NCBI RefSeq assembly: GCF_030389965.1
Contig: NZ_CP128399.1
Location: 2,346,934 to 2,410,933, forward strand
Reading direction: 5' to 3'
DNA from: Candidatus Chlorohelix allophototropha
GTDB taxonomy: Bacteria > Chloroflexota > Chloroflexia > Chloroheliales > Chloroheliaceae
DNA: 64,000 nt
Part shown: one piece after another, positions 8,443-17,628 of the stretch
Position numbering within the stretch: the first letter of the stretch is position 1
Layout of the letters: the number at the start of each line of letters is the position of its first letter
The notes under the pieces: model-generated
Databases searched by the model: none
Told to the model about the DNA's origin: nothing
The model's input: the letters and a program-made list of their open reading frames with translations, nothing else
Position numbers and translations under genes: made by a program

Positions 8443-11400
8443 ATGGATCAAGTGAACCTGCACATTGACAATGAAGATCCAGCACTGACCCACAGTGAGT
8501 CTATCAACCCGATAGCAACTTTTCTAAATAATATACACGGAAGCATCTTTGTCCTTAGCTCGCATGGTGATTTTACACACCTGAACGTCGCTGCTGCCCA
8601 ATTACTCCAACGTAAGCAGGAAAAGTTACTGGGGAAAAATATCTGGGTCGAATTTCCCGTGCTAAATGATAATCAATTTAAATACAATTTCCAACTGGCA
8701 TTAGAAAAAAAACTGGCTTCCGAGTTTCAATTCTATTATCCGCCTTTGTTAAGCTGGCTAAATATTCAAATGTACCCTATGGAAGAAGGGTTACTGGTTA
8801 TACTGAAAAAAACTTCTGACAAAACCATTTCAGAACCCATTCCTGCCAAAGAAAATGAGGGTTTGCGGCGGTTCGATCGCGATGTCGGCGAAGATATTTT
8901 GATGCTCCAAACAGTTTTTGAGAATAGCCCTGATGGTCTAATATTCGGAACCACCCAAGGAAAGATTCTGGAAGTTAACCCGGCAACCTGTAAGATTCTT
9001 GGCTATACCAGAGAAGAGCTATTGCAATTAAGCAGAATCGATATTGTAGATATTGCCGACCCTCGTTTCAAGGAGTTTCTGGGTAAGCGTAACAAAGATG
9101 GCTATGCCTTTAGTGAATTGATACTCACACGAAAAAGTGGCGATAAATTTCTGGCAGAAGTGACCTCGAATATTTTTTATATTGCGAATGGTGAAGCGCG
9201 TGCCAGCCTGATATTTCGGGATATAAGCCAACGTAAGCGAGACGAGCAGACCTTACACGAAAGGGAAGAGCAATTTTACAAGGCTTTCAAATCTGCTCCA
9301 ATGGCGCTTTCCATCAGCACGCTGCATGAGGGATTATATATTGATGTAAATGATAGTTTTCTGGAAATAACCGAATATAGACGAGATGAAGTAATTGGAC
9401 GTAGTGTGTTCCAAGTATTAGGAATCAAGTTAGCTGAAAGAGAAGAATGGCTAAAGCAAGTCGCATCTTTTGGGGTACACAAAAATTTTGAAACTATTAT
9501 TACCAACAAAAACGGGCAGAAGCTTATTGTCATAGCCTCTACGAGCAAAGAAGTTATTAATGGCAAGGAATATCTTATCACATCATTCTATGATGTTACG
9601 GAATTGAAAAAAGCTCAAGAGACTTTGCAACAATCTAAAGAAAGATTTTTCGAAATATTCCACAATGCTCCGGTCTTAATTACAATCGCTAATGGCACAG
9701 ATGGCAGAATTTCAGAGGCAAACGATAAGTGGTTAAAAGCCACCGGGTATACCCGTGAAGAGACAATAGGGCATACCAGCACCGAACTTGGTATTTGGGA
9801 TAGTACTGAACGGAACACGGTGTATAGTGAACTGGAAAAATTCGGCACAGTTAATAATTTTGAAACAAAATTCAGAACTAAAAACGGCGAATTACGTGAT
9901 GTGTTGGTATCGTTCAGTGAAATTAAAATAAAGGAACAAGCTTATTTTCTGGGAATGGCGCTGGATATTACCGAGCGCAAAAAGCTGGAAGAAGCCTTGC
10001 ATCGTAGTGAAATTCGGTTCCAGGCATTTATGGAAAACAGCTCTACTTCTGCAATGATCGTAGATTATAACGGCGATATTCAATATGTGAACAATGCGTA
10101 CAAGCTAATGACCGGAATTGAACTAGAAAAACTAATTGGTCATAGCGCGTTTGAAATCTTCCCACCTGAATATGCCGACCAATATATAAAGCCTATAAGA
10201 CAAGTGCTGGAAACTGGAGTCCCAAAAGAAATATTTGAAACTTTCGTCAAGCCTGATGGTTGCATTGGTACAGCCTTAGTACATCTTTTCCCTATTCCCG
10301 ATTCAAACGGTGAGAAAGTTATTGGAGAAATTGCTGTTGATATTACTGAGCGAGTAAAGGCAGAGGAAGCGCTGCAAAATGAGAAAGAACGCCTTGATAT
10401 TACTCTGCGCTCGATTCGGGATGGGGTTGTGGTAGCCAACAGAGAAGGTAAAATTGAGATATTTAATCAGGCTGCCGAGAATATGACCGATTGGTTACAG
10501 GAGGAAGCGGTTGGGCAACCGTTGGATAAGGTTATCCAAATGGTAAACAGCAGAACGGGAGAACATTTAGAAAGCCAATTATTACAACAATTGCTGAATG
10601 GAGAAAGTGTTCAACAAGAAAACGAACACTATATATTAGTAGCCCGAAATGGAAATACACGTTATATTTCCTATCAGGGCGCTCCGTTGCTCAACAAAAA
10701 GGGGGATTTTCTAGGAACGGTGCTGGCTTTTCTCGATATTACCGATAAAAAGAAATTGACCGAAGAAAGGCTAAAAGCCCGTAACCTCGAATCGCTGGGA
10801 GTGCTGGCAGGGGGCATTGCTCATAATTTTAACAATATTCTTACAGCAATTCTCGGCAATATTTCTCTGGCAATGATGGAAACTGACGAAACCAGCTCGA
10901 ATTTTGAATATTTGCAAGAGGCTGAAAAGGCTTCATTCCGCGCCAAAGATATGGCACAACGTTTGGTTACCTTTGCCAAAGGGGGTTCACCTCACAAACA
11001 ATCAATCAGAATCCAGGATGTGGTTAAAGGCACAGTTCAGTTTATGCTACAAAGCACTAAATCTCACGCCGAGTTTGATTTAAGTGATGATACCTGGAAT
11101 ACTATGGTTGATCAGGGACAATTTAGCCAAGTAATTCAAAACTTGGTGCAAAATGCGCTCGATGCCATGCCAAATGGGGGAGTGCTGAATGTCCGTACCA
11201 CAAACATAATCCTCGAAGCAGAACAGATTCCCACGCTAAGCAGTGGCAAATATGTGCTTCTTACAATTCGTGATCAGGGTGTGGGTATTCCTGCTGATAA
11301 CATGTCGATGATTTTTGACCCTTATTTTACTACCAAAATTGCGGGTAGTGGATTGGGTTTATCCATATGTTACTCGATCATGAGAAAACATGATGGGCAA

Positions 11401-11877
11401 ATTGCGATAGAAAGTGAAGAAGGCAAAGGTACAATCGTTTCCCTATATCTTCCGGCTTTCATTAGACCCGGTACCGGAAAGCTCAGCACTTTAAGCACAT
11501 CACCTATTCGCTTGCGGCGAATTCTGTTTGTAGATGAGGAAGAAAGTACCAGAACTATAGTGAGTAAGTTGCTCATTAAGATAGGTTATGAAATAGAAAC
11601 AGTTGAAACAAGTGAAGCCGCAATTCAAGCTATCCAAACTGAGCAACCCTTTAATGCGGTCATACTCGAATTAGGTGGTTCAGGAAGCAACAGAGCTAAA
11701 AATTTAATCGAAATCGTGCATAAGCTCGACCCAAATATAAAATCTCTTGGAGTTACGGATTATATTAATGACCCAATAATGACGTATTACCGAGAATACG
11801 GTTTCGATGGTGCAATCTGCAAACCCTTTACACCATCACTTTTGGAACGAGCATTACACGAGATTTTAAAACCCTGA
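8443..11877 (+). CDS. Multi-PAS hybrid sensor histidine kinase with degenerate receiver domain
   Basis: The 1144-residue protein has no transmembrane segment, so it senses inside the cell. About six PAS domains fill residues ~20-770 (repeated motifs such as ILGYTREEL, DITERKKLEE). Then comes a kinase core with phospho-acceptor His794 in GGIAHNFNN, an N box (QNLVQNALDAMPNGG), DQGVGIP and GSGLGLSI ATP-binding boxes. The C-terminal receiver (from ~1030) keeps the acidic pair (VDEEES) and the lysine of CKPF, but the aspartate that should take the phosphoryl group is Glu1076 (AVILELGG). The receiver probably cannot be phosphorylated. No partner regulator is adjacent, and the ligand is unknown. Confidence 0.9.
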   Translation: MDQVNLHIDNEDPALTHSESINPIATFLNNIHGSIFVLSSHGDFTHLNVAAAQLLQRKQEKLLGKNIWVEFPVLNDNQFKYNFQLALEKKLASEFQFYYPPLLSWLNIQMYPMEEGLLVILKKTSDKTISEPIPAKENEGLRRFDRDVGEDILMLQTVFENSPDGLIFGTTQGKILEVNPATCKILGYTREELLQLSRIDIVDIADPRFKEFLGKRNKDGYAFSELILTRKSGDKFLAEVTSNIFYIANGEARASLIFRDISQRKRDEQTLHEREEQFYKAFKSAPMALSISTLHEGLYIDVNDSFLEITEYRRDEVIGRSVFQVLGIKLAEREEWLKQVASFGVHKNFETIITNKNGQKLIVIASTSKEVINGKEYLITSFYDVTELKKAQETLQQSKERFFEIFHNAPVLITIANGTDGRISEANDKWLKATGYTREETIGHTSTELGIWDSTERNTVYSELEKFGTVNNFETKFRTKNGELRDVLVSFSEIKIKEQAYFLGMALDITERKKLEEALHRSEIRFQAFMENSSTSAMIVDYNGDIQYVNNAYKLMTGIELEKLIGHSAFEIFPPEYADQYIKPIRQVLETGVPKEIFETFVKPDGCIGTALVHLFPIPDSNGEKVIGEIAVDITERVKAEEALQNEKERLDITLRSIRDGVVVANREGKIEIFNQAAENMTDWLQEEAVGQPLDKVIQMVNSRTGEHLESQLLQQLLNGESVQQENEHYILVARNGNTRYISYQGAPLLNKKGDFLGTVLAFLDITDKKKLTEERLKARNLESLGVLAGGIAHNFNNILTAILGNISLAMMETDETSSNFEYLQEAEKASFRAKDMAQRLVTFAKGGSPHKQSIRIQDVVKGTVQFMLQSTKSHAEFDLSDDTWNTMVDQGQFSQVIQNLVQNALDAMPNGGVLNVRTTNIILEAEQIPTLSSGKYVLLTIRDQGVGIPADNMSMIFDPYFTTKIAGSGLGLSICYSIMRKHDGQIAIESEEGKGTIVSLYLPAFIRPGTGKLSTLSTSPIRLRRILFVDEEESTRTIVSKLLIKIGYEIETVETSEAAIQAIQTEQPFNAVILELGGSGSNRAKNLIEIVHKLDPNIKSLGVTDYINDPIMTYYREYGFDGAICKPFTPSLLERALHEILKP

Positions 11878-11904
11878 AAAGCCTGTTAGAAGCAAGGATA
11901 TTCG

Positions 11905-12696
11905 CTATCTTCCCTCAAAACGTGGTTTGCGCTTTTCCATAAAGGCGCGGGCGCCCTCCTCAAAATCCTTGCTCTGGAAAAGCTGTACCAATACGGCATA
12001 AACATATTGGACATTACTCTCAAAGGTTTGATCAAGCCCTAAACGCATAGCGCGTTTGGTAGCCTGTATAGACAAGGGCGCGTTAGAAGCAATCTCAGCA
12101 GCAAGACTATAGCTCTCTTCCAACAAATTATCCGGTTCAATCACCCGGTTGACCAGACCAATAGCAAGGGCTTCATCTGCCGAAAGAGGAGCGCCACGTA
12201 AAAATATTTCGCTGGCTTTAGCCCAACCAACTATACGGGGCAACAACCATGTGCCGCCGCTCTCCGGCAGTACACCCAGTTGGGAAAAAGCAGGCGCGAG
12301 TTTTGCAGTAGTGGACATTAGGCGAATGTCACAGCCTAAAGTTAAATCCATCCCATACCCTGCTGCCGCGCCGTTAATGGCACATATAACCGGTTTATCA
12401 AGATTATGTAAAGCCAATGGAGGAGAATCATTGGGAATACTAACCGGGCTATCTTTAATCAGTGAGCGCAAACCTTTGCCGTCCGCCTCGTCTTTTAGGT
12501 CGTATCCAGCGCAAAAACCTCGCCCTGCCCCAGTTAGAACTACAACCCGAACTTCATTGTCCCGCGCCGCTTCTACCAGATAACGACTCAACATATCCAA
12601 CATTGAGATGCTTAAAGCATTGAGACGATCTGGGCGATTCAGGGTAATAGTCGCAATATAATCCTGCTTACTGTAAAGCACATGGTCTGAACTCAT
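11905..12696 (-). CDS. Enoyl-CoA hydratase/isomerase family protein
   Basis: A 263-residue crotonase-fold protein of normal family length. GAGRGFCAGYDL and NGAAAGYGMDL form the oxyanion hole, and LPESGGTWLLPR holds the likely catalytic glutamate. It would hydrate or isomerise an enoyl-CoA in fatty acid or branched-chain degradation. It stands alone on the minus strand, convergent with the kinase gene (27 bases apart) and divergent from glcD, so its exact pathway is not shown by context. Confidence 0.88.
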   Translation of the reverse strand: MSSDHVLYSKQDYIATITLNRPDRLNALSISMLDMLSRYLVEAARDNEVRVVVLTGAGRGFCAGYDLKDEADGKGLRSLIKDSPVSIPNDSPPLALHNLDKPVICAINGAAAGYGMDLTLGCDIRLMSTTAKLAPAFSQLGVLPESGGTWLLPRIVGWAKASEIFLRGAPLSADEALAIGLVNRVIEPDNLLEESYSLAAEIASNAPLSIQATKRAMRLGLDQTFESNVQYVYAVLVQLFQSKDFEEGARAFMEKRKPRFEGR

Positions 12697-12885
12697 TTGC
12701 TAATTCTCCTTTATTCTAAGCTCTGCTCTGCACATTAACGGATACTTACACCGATAAAGGGAAAAGTCAAGCCCCAATTTAAGAGGAGATTTTATTTACT
12801 TCTAAAATAAGCGGTACTGTGGTAAAATGGCGACAACTTCACCTTCATTCTGCAATAGAAACTGACGAAGGAGTCTCTTAACCCA

Positions 12886-14337
12886 ATGGATAAAGCACAA
12901 CTGGTTAAAGAGCTTATCAAGATTTTCGGCGAAGATAGTGTCTTGCACCATGTAGAAGATCTTATGGTGTATGAATATGACTTCTCTATTGATAGCAATC
13001 GCCCGGAAGCGGTGGTTTTGCCACGCAATACCGACCAGATTTCCCAACTAATGGATTTATGCGAAAAAAATAAAATTCCGGTAGTGCCACGCGGAGCGGG
13101 AACCGGCTTGAGCGGCGGCAGTATTGCGGTGCGAGGCGGGATAGTGGTTTCGCTGGCACGTATGAAGAAACTGGTAAAACACGAGCCTAAAAATCGCTAT
13201 ACGGTAGTTGAACCCGGCATGGTCAATTTTGACCTGAGCAACGAAATTGCCAGCACCGGCTATTTTTTTGCGCCAGACCCTGCCAGCCAACGCGCCAGCA
13301 CTATCGGCGGCAATATCGCGCTTAACGCCGGCGGTCCGCATTGCCTCGCGCATGGCTCTACCACCAATCATATATTAGGGCTTGAGCTTGTTCTGCCCGG
13401 TGGCGAGGTAGTAAAAACGGGTGGGGCTGCCCCTGACCGTCCCGGCTACGACCTGACCGGCTTCATTGTGGGTAGCGAAGGTACGCTCGGCATTGTAACC
13501 GAGGCGACCGTCAAAATTATGAAGATACCGGAAGCGGTACAAACCTTCCTCGCCCTTTTCCATACAATTGATGAAGCCTGTGAAGCAGTGGCGCAGGTCA
13601 TCGGCGCAGGCATAGTGCCTGCCGCGTTGGAAATGCTGGATAAGGTGATGATTGAGATGATAGAACGCGCCATGAACGCCGGATACCCACCCGATGCCGG
13701 GGCAGTTCTACTAATTGAGATAGACGGACTCAAAGAAGAATTAGGGGATTTACAGGATACCATAATAGATATTTGTCGCCGCACCGGTGCGTTTGACGTA
13801 AAATACGCCACCAGCGAGGAAGAACGACAGAAGTTATGGAAGGGGCGCAAAAGCGCCGCCGGTGCGCTTGGACAGGTTGCGCCTAATTTCTACCTACATG
13901 ATGGAGTTGTGCCGCGTACCAAATTACCTGAAGTTATGCACAAGGTGATGGAGATTGGGCGCGAATACAATCTAGTAGTGGCAAATATATTCCATGCCGG
14001 AGACGGCAACTTGCATCCGAGCCTGCTTTTCGATGCGCGAGAACCGGGCGTTATCGAAAGGGTCATTGAAGCAGGTGAGAAAATCCTGAAACTTTGCGTG
14101 GATGTAGGCGGAACCATTACCGGGGAACATGGCATCGGAACTGAAAAGCAAGAGTATATGACTTGGATATTCAGCGAAGCTGACCTTGAGACAATGCGCA
14201 AGGTCAAAGATGTTTTCAACCCGAATGATACCGCCAATCCCTGGAAAGTCTTTCCCACTCGCCAGAGTTGCGGCGAAGTTAGCTTGAAAATGCGCATACT
14301 GAAATCAAAACCGGGTATGGAAGAAGCTTGGATTTAA
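12886..14337 (+). CDS. glcD: Glycolate oxidase subunit GlcD (FAD-linked)
   Basis: The 483-residue protein is an FAD_binding_4 oxidase with the PP-loop PRGAGTGLSGG, the GGNIALNAGGP segment and C-terminal HAGDGNLHP and GEHGIG motifs typical of GlcD and D-lactate dehydrogenases. It oxidises glycolate to glyoxylate together with GlcE and GlcF, encoded next at gaps of 9 and 65 bases. With RuBisCO in the same window, the natural role is salvage of the 2-phosphoglycolate formed by the oxygenase reaction. A D-lactate dehydrogenase is the main alternative. A GAAGGAG ribosome site precedes the ATG. Confidence 0.85.
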   Translation: MDKAQLVKELIKIFGEDSVLHHVEDLMVYEYDFSIDSNRPEAVVLPRNTDQISQLMDLCEKNKIPVVPRGAGTGLSGGSIAVRGGIVVSLARMKKLVKHEPKNRYTVVEPGMVNFDLSNEIASTGYFFAPDPASQRASTIGGNIALNAGGPHCLAHGSTTNHILGLELVLPGGEVVKTGGAAPDRPGYDLTGFIVGSEGTLGIVTEATVKIMKIPEAVQTFLALFHTIDEACEAVAQVIGAGIVPAALEMLDKVMIEMIERAMNAGYPPDAGAVLLIEIDGLKEELGDLQDTIIDICRRTGAFDVKYATSEEERQKLWKGRKSAAGALGQVAPNFYLHDGVVPRTKLPEVMHKVMEIGREYNLVVANIFHAGDGNLHPSLLFDAREPGVIERVIEAGEKILKLCVDVGGTITGEHGIGTEKQEYMTWIFSEADLETMRKVKDVFNPNDTANPWKVFPTRQSCGEVSLKMRILKSKPGMEEAWI

Positions 14338-14346
14338 GGGTGATTC

Positions 14347-15693
14347 ATGAAAGCAACCGGAAATAAAAAGAAAACTCGCCCGACAGAGATAAAAAACTCG
14401 CCGGAAGCACACAAAGAAAAACTGGAAGAATTGGCAGTGGATGGGCAAATACCGAAAGCGGTTGCCTACCCTACCACTAATGAAGAAGCCTGCAATCTTC
14501 TCAGGGAAGCCGACTCAACTGGTAAGAAAGTCTCAATTCGAGGCGGCGGCACAAAGCAAAGAATCGGCAATTCTATAGAAGGGCTTGACCTTGTAATCTC
14601 AACCCACAAGCTTAATCAAATCCTTGAATATGAGCCTGCCGACCTGACTCTATGCGTGCAAGCAGGCGCAAACCTAGCGCAAGTGCAAAGTGAATTGGCA
14701 AAGCACGGGCAATTTCTGCCAATCGCCTCGCCTCTTTCCGCCAACGCCACTGTAGGGGGCGCAATTGCCAGCAACAGCAGCGGACCTACCCGCCTCCAGT
14801 ACGGCGCGGCGCGAGATTGGCTTATAGGGGTGCGTTTTGCGCTGGCAGATGGCACACTCGCCAAGGGTGGCGGGCGCGTGGTCAAGAACGTTGCCGGGTT
14901 TGATATGATGAAATTGATGATAGGTTCTATGGGTACGCTGGCAATGCTCTTAGAATTGAATCTCAAACTATTGCCCTTACCGAAAGCGCGTGCCACTGCC
15001 CTAATTCCTTTTAGCGCGGAGCATGAGGCTTGTGAAGCCGCTTTACGCATTATTGATAAAGGCATTTTTCCTACCGCTGAAACAGTGTTAGATTCTAAAG
15101 GCGCAGAGGCTCTAGGCTTGGACGCACGTACTATCCTTCTGATTGAAGTCAGAAATACGACACAAGCAGTGGAAAGACAAATGCGCGAAATCCAGCAATT
15201 AGTCTGGCAATTGAGCGGCGCGAAGGTAGAGCGTATAAACGATGAGGACAGCCAATCTAAGCTATGGTCACCTGTCACAGACTTCGCCTATCGCGCAGCA
15301 GTGAACGCCCCCAATACGTTCGTAATAAAGATAGGGGTCGTTCCTACTCAAGTGGCAATGCTTATCAGACAAGCGCATCAATCTGCTAAGATGAATAATA
15401 TTCAGGTTGAGTGTATGGCGCATGCCGGACACGGTATAATGTATGTGGTGGGCAACTATCCTGAAAAAGAGGAAGAATCAGCCTTGAAAGCTATTAAAGA
15501 GATTATTGCCAAAGCAGAATCAAATAGCGGTTCAGCGATAATAGAGCAAGCGCCACCAGCGCTCAAAGCGCAGTTTAAAGATATATGGGGCAATGCCTTG
15601 AGCCGTACTGAATTGCGGCTTATGCGCGAAATCAAGAAAAAACTCGATCCCAATCGTACTCTAAATCCCGGAAGGTTCGTTAATAGCATCTAA
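14347..15693 (+). CDS. glcE: Glycolate oxidase subunit GlcE-like (FAD-binding)
   Basis: This 448-residue protein is a second FAD_binding_4 member, with RGGGTKQRIG and GGAIASNSSGPTRL flavin-contact motifs and a VKNVAGFD segment characteristic of GlcE. It is longer than E. coli GlcE (about 350 residues) because of a basic N-terminal tail and a fuller C-terminal cap. It should be the second flavin subunit of the glycolate-oxidising complex and lies between glcD and glcF in the same transcript. Confidence 0.8.
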   Translation: MKATGNKKKTRPTEIKNSPEAHKEKLEELAVDGQIPKAVAYPTTNEEACNLLREADSTGKKVSIRGGGTKQRIGNSIEGLDLVISTHKLNQILEYEPADLTLCVQAGANLAQVQSELAKHGQFLPIASPLSANATVGGAIASNSSGPTRLQYGAARDWLIGVRFALADGTLAKGGGRVVKNVAGFDMMKLMIGSMGTLAMLLELNLKLLPLPKARATALIPFSAEHEACEAALRIIDKGIFPTAETVLDSKGAEALGLDARTILLIEVRNTTQAVERQMREIQQLVWQLSGAKVERINDEDSQSKLWSPVTDFAYRAAVNAPNTFVIKIGVVPTQVAMLIRQAHQSAKMNNIQVECMAHAGHGIMYVVGNYPEKEEESALKAIKEIIAKAESNSGSAIIEQAPPALKAQFKDIWGNALSRTELRLMREIKKKLDPNRTLNPGRFVNSI

Positions 15694-15758
15694 ACCTAAG
15701 CGCGGTTTTTGTTTCGCGCCATTGGTAATTTGACGGCTACTAGAAAGTGGACTGAGTG

Positions 15759-17159
15759 ATGGACACCGTAAAACTGGTTGACCTTGTGAAAGATAAACGC
15801 TTGCCCGGTTTCACCCAAGGGGAAGCCCCCAGCTACGATGATATGACGCGCTGTATCCATTGTGGGCTATGTCTGAACCAATGCCCTACCTACCGAGTCA
15901 CCGGCAACGAAACAGAGTCGCCACGCGGCAGGCTCTATCTGATGCGGGCTTTTGCGGAAGGGCGTATTTCCGGGCAAAGCGAATCTCTGCAAAAACATCT
16001 AAACCAGTGCCTACAATGCCGCGCTTGCGAAAGCGCCTGTCCTAGCGGTGTTAAATACGGGCATCTGGTAGAACTAACCTCTGCTGAAGTTGCTCAACAA
16101 ACGATTCAAAAGCAAAGCCGTAGCGAAAAGATCATCCGCTGGTTGGTATTCCGACAGCTATTCTCGAAACCAAAGAACCTAAGATATTTTGCGCTTGCCA
16201 CCCGCCTTTACCAGCGTTCATCTCTGCAAAAAATTAATCGCGCCGTGGGTTTCTTACGATTACCTGCTTTATCTAAAATAGGGCTTGGTAAACTCGCTGA
16301 GCTTGAAGAAACAATGCTTCCGCCCATCAGCAAACCATTGTTTGAGCCGCCAGAAGAAGGGAAAGTTCCCGCGCTTACCGAGCAAAAATATCGGGTGGCA
16401 CTGTTCAGCGGTTGCGTTATGAGCATCGCTTTCGCCAGCATTAATGAAGCCACCGTCAGAGTCTTGACCCGCAACTACTGTGAAGTGGTAGTACCCAAAA
16501 GCTTAAATTGCTGTGGCGCACTCCATGTACACAACGGAGACCGTGAATATGGCAAAGAAATGGCTATTCGCAACATCGAGGTGTTCGAGGAAAGCGAGCG
16601 CAAATTCGGCAAATTCGATGCCATTATCATCAATGCTGCCGGGTGTGGCGCTATGCTGAAGGAATACGGCGAATTGCTTAAAGCTGATAAGACAATGGCA
16701 GAACGTGCCGCAGCATTTTCGAGTAAGGTAAAAGATATTACCGAATTTCTGGCAAGTATTGAGCTTAATCGCAATTTTGGGCGTATTAATCGGCGTGTAA
16801 CTTATCAGGACGCATGCCATTTATTGCACGGACAGAAAATCCAGTCTCCGCCACGCTCACTGCTAAAGGCGATTCCGGGAATTGAACTGGTAGAGATGAA
16901 AGATAGCGACAAATGCTGTGGCAGCGCGGGGATTTACAATGTAACCAATTCTGAATTGAGCATGCAAATCCTCGATGAGAAAATGAATAATGTAGCGGAC
17001 GCACGCCCCCAATGTATTATCGTTGCCAACCCCGGTTGCCAGCTACAAATGAAATTGGGGGTAAAACGTGCCGGGCTAGAAAAAGGGGCGGGTAAACCGA
17101 TTGAGGTAGCACATATCATAGAATTACTAGACGAAGCCTACCTAGCGGCTGAAATTTAA
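15759..17159 (+). CDS. glcF: Glycolate oxidase iron-sulfur subunit GlcF
   Basis: A 466-residue protein with two 4Fe-4S motifs (CIHCGLCLNQCP and CLQCRACESACP) followed by two CCG domains (CCGALHVHNG and CCGSAGIYN). This is the GlcF/heterodisulfide reductase D layout. It would pass electrons from the flavin subunits to the quinone pool at the membrane face. The ATG at 15759 is preferred over the adjacent GTG at 15756. It is the last gene of the glcDEF set, and no phosphoglycolate phosphatase gene follows. Confidence 0.87.
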   Translation: MDTVKLVDLVKDKRLPGFTQGEAPSYDDMTRCIHCGLCLNQCPTYRVTGNETESPRGRLYLMRAFAEGRISGQSESLQKHLNQCLQCRACESACPSGVKYGHLVELTSAEVAQQTIQKQSRSEKIIRWLVFRQLFSKPKNLRYFALATRLYQRSSLQKINRAVGFLRLPALSKIGLGKLAELEETMLPPISKPLFEPPEEGKVPALTEQKYRVALFSGCVMSIAFASINEATVRVLTRNYCEVVVPKSLNCCGALHVHNGDREYGKEMAIRNIEVFEESERKFGKFDAIIINAAGCGAMLKEYGELLKADKTMAERAAAFSSKVKDITEFLASIELNRNFGRINRRVTYQDACHLLHGQKIQSPPRSLLKAIPGIELVEMKDSDKCCGSAGIYNVTNSELSMQILDEKMNNVADARPQCIIVANPGCQLQMKLGVKRAGLEKGAGKPIEVAHIIELLDEAYLAAEI

Positions 17160-17187
17160 GAATAACCGCCTATAAAATACCTAGTGG

Positions 17188-17216
17188 TTGACTTGATTAC
17201 TACCTAAACCTATAAT
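17188..17216 (+). promoter_or_regulatory. Promoter of the c-di-AMP receptor/acuC/usp cluster
   Basis: TTGACT (17188-17193), 17 bases and TATAAT (17211-17216) make a near-consensus promoter about 50 bases before the next ATG. The heptamer TAGTGGT overlaps it at 17182-17188 and recurs at 17228-17234, so a regulator could bind there. Confidence 0.6.
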
Positions 17217-17273
17217 GTGCCTGTACTTAGTGGTAGAATGATTGGGAAGTTCAATATTTAGGGGATTTCCATT

Positions 17274-17618
17274 ATGGGAATGAAACTTGTAGTAGCAATT
17301 GTACAAAATGATGATGCAGACGAGTTAATTGATGCGCTGACATCATCAGATTACCGTGCCACTAGATTAGCCAGCACTGGCGGGTTTCTACGTCAGGGAA
17401 ACACCACTATTATTGTTGGAATACCGGAAGAATCTGTTAACCAAGTGTTAAATATTGTTGCCGGGCATGCGCACCCTCATCATCAGAATGTCGTGCCAAA
17501 TCCTTTCCCTACTCTTACAAGTGTTACGCTGCAAGCCGCAAATGAAGAACCTCCCGAAGTACAAACTGCAAAAGCGACTGTTTTTGTGCTAGATCTCGAA
17601 CGCTACGAAAGAATCTGA
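17274..17618 (+). CDS. darA: Cyclic-di-AMP receptor, PII-like (DarA/PstA, YaaQ family)
   Basis: The 114-residue protein fits the DUF970/YaaQ family: MKLVVAIVQNDDAD, then LASTGGFLRQGNTTIIVG, the loop that binds c-di-AMP in PstA/DarA. Family members are trimers that change shape on binding c-di-AMP, the second messenger for potassium and osmotic control. A promoter lies close upstream and an acuC-like gene follows 10 bases later. The C-terminal part is longer and more hydrophilic than the short family members. Confidence 0.85.
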   Translation: MGMKLVVAIVQNDDADELIDALTSSDYRATRLASTGGFLRQGNTTIIVGIPEESVNQVLNIVAGHAHPHHQNVVPNPFPTLTSVTLQAANEEPPEVQTAKATVFVLDLERYERI

Positions 17619-17628
17619 GTATTATATA

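Noticed and set aside
14616-15278. Long antisense frame inside glcE
   Set aside because: Shadow frame of a well-supported gene, with composition unlike a folded protein.
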